A stretch of DNA of 57,381 nt from Reyranella soli (lineage in GTDB: Bacteria; Pseudomonadota; Alphaproteobacteria; Reyranellales; Reyranellaceae), in contig NZ_BKAJ01000096.1 of NCBI RefSeq assembly GCF_007992495.1, positions 1-57,381 on the forward strand, read 5' to 3'. Shown one piece after another: positions 10,142 to 19,455 of this stretch. Made by a program: the position numbers and the translations under genes. Numbering within the stretch: the stretch's first letter is position 1; every line of letters starts with the position of its first letter. The notes beneath the pieces are model-generated. The model had not been told where the DNA came from and ran no database searches. It worked only from the letters and a program-made list of their open reading frames with translations.

Positions 10142-11665
10142 TCACTGGCAGGTAAAGGTGACCTTTCGCGGTGTGATCGTAGGCAGGGCCGGGGCGGCCG
10201 GATCGGCCGGCCGGGGCCACGAGCGGTCGGCCAGGTGCTTATCGACCACCGGCACCAGCAGATTGAAGGTGATCCAGGCCTGCAGCCGCAGGCCGGCATA
10301 GTTGGTGTGCACGGCGTCGACGAACAGGTCCGGATCGAGCGGGAAGTAGCGCGCCGTGTCGATGAACGGGATGTCGTGCGTCCTGGCGTACTTGGCGAGC
10401 AGCCGGTTCTGGAAGATCGCCAGCCGTTCCAGGTCGCGATAGCGGAACGGGAAATAGACGCGGTTGAGCTGGTCGAGGATGTATTTGTGGCGGACCGGGT
10501 CGAGCACCAGGCCGTCCTTCACCATCCACAGGAACGAGCTTACCGCGAAGTCGCTGCCGACCTTCTGCACGGCGCTGCGCATGTCGTCGAGGTCGCGCTG
10601 GATCAGGTTCAGGTTGACCGGCAGCTTGGGGTAGGCGAGGTCGGGATCGGTTTCGCTCAGCCCCTCCGGCCACTGCAGCTTGTAGGCGGGCTTGGGCCAT
10701 TCGCGGCCGTCCTGCGACGGGCCGGTCATACCGATGGCGGCGCGGACACGGGCGGCGATGGCGGAATAGCGCGTGGCCTCCTGAAGCCAGCCCGGCACGA
10801 CGGTGGCCGGCGGCGTCTTGGGTGCTTCCGAGCGTGGCGGCACCTTGTCGACGATCGAATGCAGTTCGAACTGGTTGCCACCTTCGTAGTAGACGACAAG
10901 GTCGGGCCGCAGCGGCGCCACCTCGTTCTTCACGATGGCGACGTTGTCGGTCGACACGGTGCTCTCGCGCGCCGAATTCAGCACCTCGAAATGCACGTCG
11001 AGCTTCCGGGACTCGGCCCAGCGGTTCAGCCAGTAGCCGACCAGCTCGGGATAGGAAAAGGGGAGGTGCGGCGCGCCGACAGTGGTCGAGGAACCGACGA
11101 AGACGATGCGGACAGTCTTGGGCCCGCGCGGCACCTCGATCGGCGGCCCGCGCCAGCCCATCTGGTTGGTCACCAGGCCGGTCGGCTGCGTGGCATCGGG
11201 CATGTAGCGGTAGGGCGGCCGCGGCTGGCCGTCGGGCGGATCGTAGAGATAGAGCATGCCCGGGGCATGGTGCAGGAAGCTGTGCTTGCAGGGATCGCCG
11301 GCGAACACCGAGTTCCACGCCTTGAACGGGTCGGCCGGACGGAACTCCATGCCGCCGGTATTGTGATCCTCGATGTAATGGTACGTACGCTGCCACTCGG
11401 GATCGACCTTGCGCCGGTTGGAGAGAGGCGGCGGCTCGCTGAAGAACCACTTGCCGTCGACGCCGGCGGCGAGCGGAAACTTGTCCAGCATCGCGGGATC
11501 GACGCTGGCGCTGCCCTCCGGATCGCCGAGGGCGAGCGCGGACATGCGGTAGCCGTCGATGTAGCGGACGGCTGCTTCGGCAACGAGGACGCTGAGGACG
11601 ATTGACGCGAGAAACAGCAGGACGTTCTTCAGTTTCAGGGCGCTCCCTTGGGACGGGAAAGCCAC
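10142..11665 (-). CDS. membrane-anchored SGNH/GDSL-like protein, larger paralogue
   Basis: A 507-aa protein with a signal anchor at about residues 14-33, then a periplasmic region with SGNH features: block I VFVGSSTTVGA (Ser193) and block V DAVHTNYAG (Asp450, His453). It probably hydrolyses or transfers an acyl or other ester group, but the substrate is unknown. The start is unclear. GTG 11665 follows an in-frame TAG directly and has no good ribosome-binding site, whereas AAGGGAG precedes CTG codons 27-33 nt further in, just before the hydrophobic helix. The true start may therefore be non-canonical. First gene of the SGNH-TauD-SGNH set. Confidence 0.75.
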   Translation of the reverse strand: MAFPSQGSALKLKNVLLFLASIVLSVLVAEAAVRYIDGYRMSALALGDPEGSASVDPAMLDKFPLAAGVDGKWFFSEPPPLSNRRKVDPEWQRTYHYIEDHNTGGMEFRPADPFKAWNSVFAGDPCKHSFLHHAPGMLYLYDPPDGQPRPPYRYMPDATQPTGLVTNQMGWRGPPIEVPRGPKTVRIVFVGSSTTVGAPHLPFSYPELVGYWLNRWAESRKLDVHFEVLNSARESTVSTDNVAIVKNEVAPLRPDLVVYYEGGNQFELHSIVDKVPPRSEAPKTPPATVVPGWLQEATRYSAIAARVRAAIGMTGPSQDGREWPKPAYKLQWPEGLSETDPDLAYPKLPVNLNLIQRDLDDMRSAVQKVGSDFAVSSFLWMVKDGLVLDPVRHKYILDQLNRVYFPFRYRDLERLAIFQNRLLAKYARTHDIPFIDTARYFPLDPDLFVDAVHTNYAGLRLQAWITFNLLVPVVDKHLADRSWPRPADPAAPALPTITPRKVTFTCQ

Positions 11666-11732
11666 CTAGCACAGAATTTGGGCGGTGCAAGCCGACTGCG
11701 ACTTTCCTCCCCTTCGCACGAATCTTCATATT

Positions 11733-11754
11733 CCTCTCCCCCTTGGGGGAGAGG
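11733..11754. terminator. perfect 10-bp-arm palindrome with 2-nt loop
   Basis: Arms cctctccccc and gggggagagg flank TT. The hairpin lies downstream of the AcrB-like stop (11812, minus strand). A second imperfect hairpin (tgagggggtgca / tgcatcacccctca) fills 11759-11802. There is no U-tract, so it may be a dispersed GC-rich palindromic repeat rather than a classic intrinsic terminator. Confidence 0.5.
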
Positions 11755-11811
11755 CTAGGTGAGGGGGTGCAACACGAAGGTTGCCTCCTGCATCACCCCT
11801 CAGAGATTATC

Positions 11812-14800
11812 TCACGGTGCCTGCGTCTCCGGCTCGGCCTTTGGCGGCGCCTTGGCCGGCTTGCCCTTGCTGCGCCATTCCTCGAAGCGCTGCAGCACCG
11901 TGAAGAACGACGGCACGAACAGCACGGCGAGGCAGGTCGAGGCGATCATGCCGCTGAACACCGCAAGCCCGAGCGAGATGCGCGAGTTGGCGCCCGCGCC
12001 CGTCGCCGTCACCAGCGGCACGACGCCCAGGATAAAGGCGAACGACGTCATCAGGATGGGCCGGAAGCGCGTGCGGGCGGCTTCGACCGCCGCCTCGACG
12101 ATGTCCTTGCCGTCGATCAGGCGGCGCTCGCGCGCGACCTCGACGATCAGGATGGCGTTCTTGGCGCTGAGCGCGATCAGCAGCATCAGGCCGATCTGGG
12201 TGTAGAGGTTGTTGGGCAGGCCGAGCGCGCCCAGCGCGATCGCCGGGCCGACCAGCGACAGCGGCACGGCGAAGATCACCGCCAGCGGCAGGATCCAGCT
12301 TTCATACTGTCCGGCGAGGCAGAGATAGACCAGCAGGATGGCCAGCGCGAAGACGTAGGTCATCTGGCTGCCGACCAGGTTCTCCTGGTACGACATCGCC
12401 GTCCATTCGTAGCCGGTGCCCGGCGGCAGGACGGCGTTGGAGATCTCGTCCATCAGCTCGATCCCCTCGCCCGAGCTGAAGCCCGGCGCCGGCGTGCCGA
12501 CGATCGAGGACGACGGATAGAGATTGTAGAGGCTGATGATCGGCGGGCCCGCTGCCTCGTGCAACTCGGCCAGCGCCCCGATCGGCACCATCTTGCCCTC
12601 GATGTTGCGCACCTGCAGCTTCAGGATGTCCTCGGCCTTGGTGCGGTACTCCGCTTCGGCCTGCATGAAGACCATCAGGGTCAGGCCGAACTTGTTGAAG
12701 CGGTTGACGTAGGCCGAGCCGAGATACGAGGAGAGCGTGGTGAACACGTCGCCGATCGAGACCTTGAGCGTCTCGGCCTTCGAGCGATCGACGTCCACCC
12801 GGATGTGCGGCGCCCCCGCGCGGAAGGACGTCACGACGTTGGTGAGCGCCGACTGTGTGCTGGCGTTGCGGATCAGGTTGTCGGTGGCGTTCTGCAGCTT
12901 GACGTAGTCGAAGCTGCCATCCCTCTGCTCGACCTGGAGCGCGAAGCCGCCGGCGTTGCCGACGCCCTGGATGGCGGGCGGCACCAGCGGGAAGCCGTGG
13001 CCGTCCTGCAAGGTCCTGAGCTGCCCACCGATATGCATGACGATCGAGCGCAGGTCCTGGTTCGGCTCCTTGAGGCGCACGCCCCAGTCCTTGAGGATCA
13101 CGTAGGCGACGCCGCCATTGGCCAGCATGGAGTTGCTGTCGAGCACCGACATGCCGCTCAGCGCCACGACCTTGTCGACGCCCGGCGTCGCCATGGCGAT
13201 CTTGGTGACCTCTTCCATCGCCGCATTGGTGCGCTCCAGCGAGGCGCCGTCGGGCAATTGCAAGCCGACCAGCATGTAGCCCTGGTCCTCGTTGGGGATG
13301 AACGCCGTCGGCAGGCGTGCCACGCCCCAACCGCCCAGGCCGGCGATGACGAAGGCGATGAGCATCATCACGACGCTGCGATGGACCATCGCGCCGATCA
13401 GCCAGGCGTAGGCGTCCTCGATCTTGCCGTAGACCTTGTTGAAGCCGCGGAAGAAGAAATTGCGCTTCTCCGGCGGCACGGTGGGCCTGAGCCACAGGGC
13501 GCACTGGGTGGGCTTCAGCGTCGCCGCGTTGATGGCGCTGATGAGGGCGGTGGCGGCGATCACCAGGGCGAACTGGGCGAACATCTGGCCGGTCAGGCCG
13601 GGCACGAAGGCGGCCGGCAGGAACACTGACATCAGCACCAGCGTGATGCCGATCACCGGCCCGAACAGCTCGCTCATCGCCTTGATGGCGGCATCGTGGG
13701 GCGTCATGCCACGCTCGATGTGGTGGGCGACGCCTTCGACGATGACGATGGCGTCGTCGACCACGATGCCGATCGCCAGGACGATGCCGAACAGGGTCGT
13801 GGTGTTGACGGTGAAACCCATGGCCGCCATGGCGGCAAACGCGCCGATGATCGTCACCGGGATGGTCGTGGCCGGCACCAGCATGGCGCGCCAATCCTGC
13901 AGAAACAGCACGATCACGATCAGCACCAGGACACCCGCCTCGATCAGGGTCGTGAAGACCTCCTTGATCGAGGCGTTGACGAAGCGGGTCGTGTCGAACG
14001 GCACCTCGTAGATCAGGCCCTTCGGGAAGTTCTTGCCGAGCTCGGCCATCTTGGCGTTGACGCGCTTGGCGACGTCGAGCGCGTTGGCCTCCGGGAGCTG
14101 GTAGATGGCGATGCCGGCGTTCGGCTTGCCGTTCAGCTTGGAGGTCATGGTGTAGGTCTGGGCGCCGAGCTCGACCCGACCGATGTCCTTCAGCCTGAGG
14201 ATGCGTCCGCCGTTGCCCTGCTCGGACTTGACGACGATGTTGCCGAATTCCTCGGGTGTGCTGAGGCGCCCCTGGATGTCGACGGTGAACTGGAAGTCCT
14301 GGTTCTTGGGCGCGGGCGGGGCACCGACCTGGCCCGCCGTGACGGGCTGGCTCTGCTCCTGGATGGTTTTGCTCACCTCCGCCGGCGTCAGCCCGTAGGT
14401 GTAGAGCTTCTGCGGGTCGAGCCAGACGCGCATCGAGTATTCGCCGATGCCCAGCACCTGCGTGTTGCCGACGCCCGGCAGGCGCGAAAGCTCGTTGACC
14501 AGGTTGATGGTGGCGTAATTCGCCATGTAGAGGCTATCGAAGGTCGAGTCCGGCGAGGTGAGCGACACGATCTGCAGGATCGACGTCGACTTCTTCTGCA
14601 CGATGACGCCCTGCGCCTGGACGGAAAAGGGCAGCGAGGCGATGGCCGCACTCACCTTGTTCTGCACCAGCACCTGCGCGAAATCGAGATTGGTGCCGAT
14701 CTGGAAGGTGACGGTGAGCGTGTAGGTGCCGGCATCGGTGCTGTACGACTGCATGTAGATCATGCCTTCGACGCCGTTGACCTGCAGCTCGATGGGCAGC

Positions 14801-14988
14801 GCCACGTTGTCGACCACGGTCTTGGCGCTGGCGCCCGGATAGGTCGTCGTCACCTGGACGGTCGGCGGCACGATGTTGGGATACTGGGCGACCGGGAGGG
14901 TGACCAGGGCCACGGCGCCCAGGATCACGATCACGATCGCCAGCACGTTGGCCAGTACCGGCCGATTGATGAAGAACTCGGAAATCAT
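11812..14988 (-). CDS. RND efflux permease, AcrB/HAE1 type
   Basis: A 1058-aa inner-membrane drug/proton antiporter of the AcrB/MexB kind. The N-terminus MISEFFINRPVLANVLAIVI matches AcrB-type first helices. TM4 keeps the aspartate pair (GIVVDDAIVIVEGV) and TM10 has SAKNAILIVEVARER with the lysine. The C-terminal cytoplasmic tail is short, charged and Ala/Pro-rich. It follows its adaptor gene after 16 nt in the same operon. Homotrimers exporting hydrophobic or amphiphilic compounds are the family norm. No tetR/acrR-type regulator is adjacent, and there is no TolC-like gene. Confidence 0.93.
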   Translation of the reverse strand: MISEFFINRPVLANVLAIVIVILGAVALVTLPVAQYPNIVPPTVQVTTTYPGASAKTVVDNVALPIELQVNGVEGMIYMQSYSTDAGTYTLTVTFQIGTNLDFAQVLVQNKVSAAIASLPFSVQAQGVIVQKKSTSILQIVSLTSPDSTFDSLYMANYATINLVNELSRLPGVGNTQVLGIGEYSMRVWLDPQKLYTYGLTPAEVSKTIQEQSQPVTAGQVGAPPAPKNQDFQFTVDIQGRLSTPEEFGNIVVKSEQGNGGRILRLKDIGRVELGAQTYTMTSKLNGKPNAGIAIYQLPEANALDVAKRVNAKMAELGKNFPKGLIYEVPFDTTRFVNASIKEVFTTLIEAGVLVLIVIVLFLQDWRAMLVPATTIPVTIIGAFAAMAAMGFTVNTTTLFGIVLAIGIVVDDAIVIVEGVAHHIERGMTPHDAAIKAMSELFGPVIGITLVLMSVFLPAAFVPGLTGQMFAQFALVIAATALISAINAATLKPTQCALWLRPTVPPEKRNFFFRGFNKVYGKIEDAYAWLIGAMVHRSVVMMLIAFVIAGLGGWGVARLPTAFIPNEDQGYMLVGLQLPDGASLERTNAAMEEVTKIAMATPGVDKVVALSGMSVLDSNSMLANGGVAYVILKDWGVRLKEPNQDLRSIVMHIGGQLRTLQDGHGFPLVPPAIQGVGNAGGFALQVEQRDGSFDYVKLQNATDNLIRNASTQSALTNVVTSFRAGAPHIRVDVDRSKAETLKVSIGDVFTTLSSYLGSAYVNRFNKFGLTLMVFMQAEAEYRTKAEDILKLQVRNIEGKMVPIGALAELHEAAGPPIISLYNLYPSSSIVGTPAPGFSSGEGIELMDEISNAVLPPGTGYEWTAMSYQENLVGSQMTYVFALAILLVYLCLAGQYESWILPLAVIFAVPLSLVGPAIALGALGLPNNLYTQIGLMLLIALSAKNAILIVEVARERRLIDGKDIVEAAVEAARTRFRPILMTSFAFILGVVPLVTATGAGANSRISLGLAVFSGMIASTCLAVLFVPSFFTVLQRFEEWRSKGKPAKAPPKAEPETQAP

Positions 14989-15004
14989 GAGGGCGACCCG
15001 GCGG

Positions 15005-16168
15005 TTACTTGGTCGTCGTGATGTTGGCCCCGGGCGGCGGCGGCGGGATGGTCTCCTGCTTCGGCACCACCTTGCCGCCGGGCACTGCCTGGCCGTTGGT
15101 CGTCAGCACGACGCGGTCCTCGGCGGTGAGACCCTCCATGACCACCCGCAGCCCGCCGACCAGGAGCTGACCCGTCTTGATGCGCTTCTGCTCGACGACG
15201 TCGTCCTTGTTGATGACCAGCACGTACTTGCCGGCCTGGTCCTCGGCGATGACCCGATTGGGGATCAGGAGGACAGCCGTCGAGCCCAGGCCCATCGGCA
15301 GCCTGATACGGGCGAAGAAGCCCGGGATCAGGTCGCGATCGGGATTCTTGAACAGGCCGCGCACCAGGATGGTGCCGGTCTGCGCATCGATCTCGGGCGC
15401 CACGTAGTTCAGAAAGCCGGCGTGCGGGTAGCCCTCCTCGTTCATCAGGCCGATATCGAGCGGGATCTTGCCCAGCTCCTCGACGGTCAGCCGCCGATTG
15501 GCGAGGTTCTGGCGGATCTTCAGGACATCCTGCTCGCTCACGTTGAACTCGACATAGATCGGGTCGAGCTGGACGATGGTGGCGAGCTTCGTCGCCTTGC
15601 CGTTGCCGACGAGCTCGCCGACCGAGACCAAATGCTTGGACACGATGCCGTCGAACGGCGCCTGCACCGTCGTATAGCCGAGGTTGGTCTGGGCGATGGT
15701 GAGGTTGCCCTCGGCGTTCTCGACGTTGGCTCGAGCAGAGTCGCGCTTGGCCTTGGCCTGATCGTAGGTGTTCTGCGCCGTCACGTTCTGGCGCAGCAGC
15801 GTCTCCTGACGGGTAAACTCGGCCTCGGCATTCAACAGTTGTGCCTTGGCGCCGTCGAGCTGGGCCTCGGCTTCCTTGACCTGTGCCTTGTACATCGTCT
15901 GCTCGATGACGAAGAGGGTGTCGCCCTGCTTCATGACCGAGCCGTCGACGTAGTTCTGCGAGTTCAGGAAGCCTTCGACGCGCGCCACCAGGTCGACGGT
16001 GGCGAAGGCCACGGTGTTGCCCGTCAGCTCCTCGTAGGGGATGACGTTCTGCTGGAGCGGGATGGCGACGCTGATCTGCGGCGGCGGCGGCGGCTGGAAC
16101 TTGTTCTCAGGTTTGCAGCCGGCCAGGAAAACGGCCAGCAGAGGCAGCAGGATCAGGCTGCGGTTCAT
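15005..16168 (-). CDS. RND periplasmic adaptor lipoprotein, AcrA type
   Basis: A 387-aa HlyD/AcrA-family adaptor. The signal peptide ends in a lipobox (LLAVFLAGC, Cys18), so it should be an inner-membrane lipoprotein. The mature protein starts with a Pro-rich linker, followed by a lipoyl-like half (VARVEGFLNSQNYVDGSVMK), a coiled-coil hairpin at about residues 105-150 with heptad-like Ala/Gln/Glu repeats, the second lipoyl half (TTVQAPFDGIVSKHLVSVGE), and beta-barrel and membrane-proximal domains. It is transcribed before the AcrB-like gene, the usual acrAB order. The ATG at 16168 has only a weak ribosome-binding site. Confidence 0.92.
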   Translation of the reverse strand: MNRSLILLPLLAVFLAGCKPENKFQPPPPPQISVAIPLQQNVIPYEELTGNTVAFATVDLVARVEGFLNSQNYVDGSVMKQGDTLFVIEQTMYKAQVKEAEAQLDGAKAQLLNAEAEFTRQETLLRQNVTAQNTYDQAKAKRDSARANVENAEGNLTIAQTNLGYTTVQAPFDGIVSKHLVSVGELVGNGKATKLATIVQLDPIYVEFNVSEQDVLKIRQNLANRRLTVEELGKIPLDIGLMNEEGYPHAGFLNYVAPEIDAQTGTILVRGLFKNPDRDLIPGFFARIRLPMGLGSTAVLLIPNRVIAEDQAGKYVLVINKDDVVEQKRIKTGQLLVGGLRVVMEGLTAEDRVVLTTNGQAVPGGKVVPKQETIPPPPPGANITTTK

Positions 16169-16244
16169 GTTCCGACGACGCTCCCCCGCAATGGCGATGC
16201 AAAATCGTTACCGCATCCCAACCCGGAACGCCACCGCATCGCGA

Positions 16245-17035
16245 TCACGCAAACGGGAAAGGCCCCTCGAACCGCCCGATATAGCTGGTGTGCGTCACTA
16301 TCGCGCCGTCGCGCCACCAGTGCAGCAGGCAGGCCGGCGGTTCGCAGAAGGAGGCCGGCGGCGCGTCGGGCCGGAGATTCAATGCAATTTGTGTCGCCGT
16401 GCTGGGGCAGGAGACCAGCACGGTCCCCGCCCAGCGCTGCACGATCGGCCGATGGACGTGACCGCACAGCACGCGCTCGACATTGGCAAAGCGGCCGATC
16501 ACGCCGGCCAGCCGCTCGGGCCGCCGGCACATATTTTGTCGAGGTAGGGGATGCCGGTGACGATCGGCGGATGATGCATCATCACCAGGGTCGGCGCGCC
16601 CTCTGCCTCCCGCAGCGCCGTCTCCAGCCAGGCAAGGCCCGCTTCGTCGACCTCGCCGTGATGGTCGCGCGGCACTGTCGTGTCGAGCGCCACGATGCGG
16701 AGCGGCGCCCGGTCGACCACGAAGTGCTTGGGCCCGTGGGACGGCAGGTAGGCATGGTCGGGAAAGCAGCGCGCCAGCATCTCGCGGTCGTCGTGATTGC
16801 CCGGCATCAGCAGGCAGGGCAGCTCGAGCCCGGCCAGCAGTGCGCGCAGCGAGGCGTATTCGGCCTCGAGCCCCTCGTCGACGAGGTCGCCGGTGACCAG
16901 CACCAGGTCGGGCCGCGGGTCGAGCCGGTTCAGATGCTCGACGGCCTCGGCGAACATGCGGTTGGAATCGACGGCGTCCTTGTAGCTCTGGCCGACCGGG
17001 CGAACGTGAAGGTCGGAGATCTGGGCGATGAGCAT
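16245..17035 (-). pseudogene. cpdA: cAMP phosphodiesterase-like calcineurin-family protein, split by a frameshift
   Basis: The N-terminal 169 residues from ATG 17035 hold the metallophosphoesterase metal-binding blocks: DLH (Asp8, His10), TGDLVD (Asp50), GNHD (Asn80, His81) and MMHHPP. The frame then leaves the family pattern near 16532 and stops at 16499. The missing C-terminus continues in another minus-strand frame to 16245 and includes the last block GHVHRP. One extra A in the A4 run at 16534-16537 (TTTT on the plus strand) would join the frames into a protein of about 260 aa, normal for CpdA/Icc enzymes that hydrolyse 3',5'-cAMP. This is either a recent inactivating mutation or a sequencing error; the intact motifs on both sides favour recent or artefactual. 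Confidence 0.8.
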
Positions 17036-17101
17036 GAGCGGACTTACAGCAAGAAGCGGGCCTCTGTATCCTGGCTTCAGTCGATCCCGGGGGAGCGGCG
17101 C

Positions 17102-18274
17102 GTGATTCGATGGATCGTCATTGCCTGTCTCGCCTTGGCCGGCTGCTCGGTACCGCAGCGTGGTCCGGCTGTCCCGCTGGACCATGTCGAGCAGGCCATG
17201 CCGCTCGGCATTGCCAATGTGCGTTTCTTTGCCGACGGCAGCCTGGAGCCGATGATCCGCGTGGCCACGCAGGCCGTCGATCGTGAGAAGGCGGCCTTGC
17301 AGGCGGCTGGCCGGCCGACCAGGTCGATGCCATCGGCTTATTACCTTGCGGTCTCCGGCGGCGGCGCCAATGGCGCCTTCGGCGCCGGCCTGCTGAACGG
17401 CTGGAGCCGCAGCGGCCAGCGACCGACCTTCAACGTGGTGACCGGCATCAGCACCGGCGCCTTGATCGCGCCGTTCGCCTTTCTCGGCGCCAGCCACGAC
17501 GATGCCTTGCGCGAGATCTACACCTCCATGAGCGCCGACCGGATCTTCCGCCGCCGTAGCCTGGCGGCGATCATGTTCAGCGACGCATTGGCCGACGCCA
17601 CGCCGCTTGCCGAGACGATCGACAAGTACGCCGACCAGCCGTTGCTCGACGCCATCGGCCGCGAATACGAAAAGGGCCGCCTGCTGCTGATCGGTACCAC
17701 CGATCTCGATGCCCAGCGGCCGGTGATCTGGAACATCGGCGCGTTGGCGGTGAGCCGCCATCCGCAGGCGCTCGACCTCTTCCGCAGGATCCTGCGCGCC
17801 TCGACCGCCATTCCCGGCGCCTTCCAGCCGGTGCTGATCGACGTCGAGATCGACGGACGGAAGTTCCAGGAGATGCATGTCGACGGCGGCGCCATCGCCC
17901 AGCTCTTCCTGTATCCGTCGTCCTTCGAGGTGGGACGGATGGGCGAGCGCGCCCGCCACGCCTATATCATCCGCAACGCCCGGGTCGACGCCAGGCATTC
18001 CGAGACCGAGCCGCGCACCATCAACATCGCGGTACGCGCCGTCGGCACCATGCTCACGGCCAGCGGCAACAATGACCTGTTGTTGACCTACTTCGTGAGC
18101 CGGCGCGACGGCGTCGACTATAACCTCGCCTTTATCGGCCCCGACTTCGGCGAGGTGCGCAGCGGTGAGTTCGAGCCGGCCTACATGCAGGCGCTCTACG
18201 ACTATGGCTATCGCCGCGGCGCGTTGGGCGGCCTCTGGTACAAAGTGCCGCCCGCCCTCGCGCCGCAGCAGTGA
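17102..18274 (+). CDS. patatin-like phospholipase lipoprotein
   Basis: A 390-aa secreted lipid acyl hydrolase. A short signal peptide ends in a lipobox (IACLALAGC, Cys15). The patatin oxyanion loop is GGGANGAFG (residues 86-94), the nucleophile elbow GISTG (Ser117), and the dyad aspartate is in HVDGG (Asp261). I choose GTG 17102, which has GGGGGAG about 6 nt upstream; the open frame runs far upstream but only as a shadow of the minus-strand genes. Divergent from the cpdA-like gene across 66 nt. Likely cleaves membrane or extracellular lipid esters in the periplasm or outer membrane. Confidence 0.88.
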   Translation: MIRWIVIACLALAGCSVPQRGPAVPLDHVEQAMPLGIANVRFFADGSLEPMIRVATQAVDREKAALQAAGRPTRSMPSAYYLAVSGGGANGAFGAGLLNGWSRSGQRPTFNVVTGISTGALIAPFAFLGASHDDALREIYTSMSADRIFRRRSLAAIMFSDALADATPLAETIDKYADQPLLDAIGREYEKGRLLLIGTTDLDAQRPVIWNIGALAVSRHPQALDLFRRILRASTAIPGAFQPVLIDVEIDGRKFQEMHVDGGAIAQLFLYPSSFEVGRMGERARHAYIIRNARVDARHSETEPRTINIAVRAVGTMLTASGNNDLLLTYFVSRRDGVDYNLAFIGPDFGEVRSGEFEPAYMQALYDYGYRRGALGGLWYKVPPALAPQQ

Positions 18275-18390
18275 GCCTCCGCGATTGGTCGCGGCGGCGA
18301 CGGCGTCGCACCCAAGCTATGCGTTAATGAATATTCTGCCTTTTGCTACTTTGGGTCTATGAATTCGCAGATGCTCGCGCAATGTTTGCG

Positions 18391-18421
18391 TCCATGATGC
18401 AGTCAACCACTGCATCATGGA
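18391..18421. promoter_or_regulatory. perfect 13-bp inverted repeat upstream of the AraC gene
   Basis: Arms tccatgatgcagt (18391-18403) and actgcatcatgga (18409-18421) are exact reverse complements around CAACC. The repeat ends 18 nt before the AraC start at 18440, is about 50% GC and has no U-tract. It looks more like an operator or a 5'-leader hairpin than a terminator. Autoregulation is a reasonable inference. Confidence 0.6.
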
Positions 18422-18439
18422 TCGTGAGTCGGGAATGCC

Positions 18440-19438
18440 ATGATCGCACATGCATTTTCAACTCAACGCTTGCCGTTGTTGGAGCAGCTCGAAGCGTGGT
18501 GTCGCTGGTACACGCCCACCTTCGAGATAGAGCCACTGCGGTCCAAGCAGGACGGGTTTCCGGCCAGCAATCGGAGCTGGAGCGTCGACGGCCTGGCGGT
18601 CAGTCGGGTTCGTTCGCCGCCGACGTCGGTCTGGCGGTCGAAGACCAACATCCGCAAGAGCCCCGTCGATCATTGGGCGATCACCCTCAGCAAGAGCCGC
18701 ACGAGCAGCGTCGAGGTGGGCGACACGTCGCTGGACGTGCCGGCGGGAGCGCCGTTCGTGCTGTCGGTGGGCGAGGAACTGCGCGTCCACCGCACCGAAG
18801 ATGACGATCGCCTGGTACTGCTTCTGTCGCGCGATCGTTTCAGCAGGATCGCCCATCTCCTCGACGCGGTGAAGGCGACGATCCTGCCGGCCTCGCAAGG
18901 CAGATTCCTGGCCGACTACATGTTGGTCCTCGAGCGCAACCTGCCAAACCTGTCGGCGATGGACGTGGCCCGCTTCCCGAACGCCGTCGAGGCCATGCTC
19001 GCGGCCTGCCTGGTACCTTCGGCCGACCGCCTCGACAGCGCTCGCCATCAGATCGAGCTCACCTTGATGGAGCGCGTACGCCAGGCCGTGCGCCGCAACC
19101 TGCGCTCGCCGTCGCTCGGCCCGGACAAGCTCTGCCGCGAGACCGCAATGTCGCGCTCGCAGCTCTATCGCGTCCTCGAGAGCGAAGGCGGTGCAGCCCA
19201 CTACATCCAGCGCCGGCGACTGTCGGAAAGCTTCTCGATCCTGTGCGATGCGTCCAATACTCACCCGATCGCCCGTATTGCGGAAGCATTGTGCTTTGCC
19301 GATGCCTCGAGCTTCACCCGCGCCTTCCGCCAGGAATTCGGCATGACGCCGCGGCAGGTGCGCGCCGCCTCGCTCGCCGGCCAGGCGCCCATGGCGGCGA
19401 AGACAGGCGGCGGCGGCGACCTCCTGCACGGGTTCTAG
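18440..19438 (+). CDS. AraC-family transcriptional regulator (first of two paralogues)
   Basis: A 332-aa regulator. The N-terminal half (about 1-190) is an AraC-binding-like sensor domain. The C-terminal part (about 220-320) holds two helix-turn-helix units: PDKLCRETAMSRSQLYRVLE, then the second with ADASSFTRAFRQEFGMTPRQV, the AraC signature. Closely related in length and motif order to the regulator at 32685-33701. A perfect inverted repeat lies just upstream. Neighbours are small secreted and membrane proteins of unknown role, so the regulon cannot be assigned. Confidence 0.9.
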   Translation: MIAHAFSTQRLPLLEQLEAWCRWYTPTFEIEPLRSKQDGFPASNRSWSVDGLAVSRVRSPPTSVWRSKTNIRKSPVDHWAITLSKSRTSSVEVGDTSLDVPAGAPFVLSVGEELRVHRTEDDDRLVLLLSRDRFSRIAHLLDAVKATILPASQGRFLADYMLVLERNLPNLSAMDVARFPNAVEAMLAACLVPSADRLDSARHQIELTLMERVRQAVRRNLRSPSLGPDKLCRETAMSRSQLYRVLESEGGAAHYIQRRRLSESFSILCDASNTHPIARIAEALCFADASSFTRAFRQEFGMTPRQVRAASLAGQAPMAAKTGGGGDLLHGF

Positions 19439-19455
19439 GACGACCTTCAGAGCAC

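Noticed and set aside
17102..18274. Minus-strand open frame across the patatin gene continuing from the phosphodiesterase frame
   Set aside because: The protein upstream of the MLIAQISDLH start has no family features, and the plus strand encodes a clear patatin lipoprotein.
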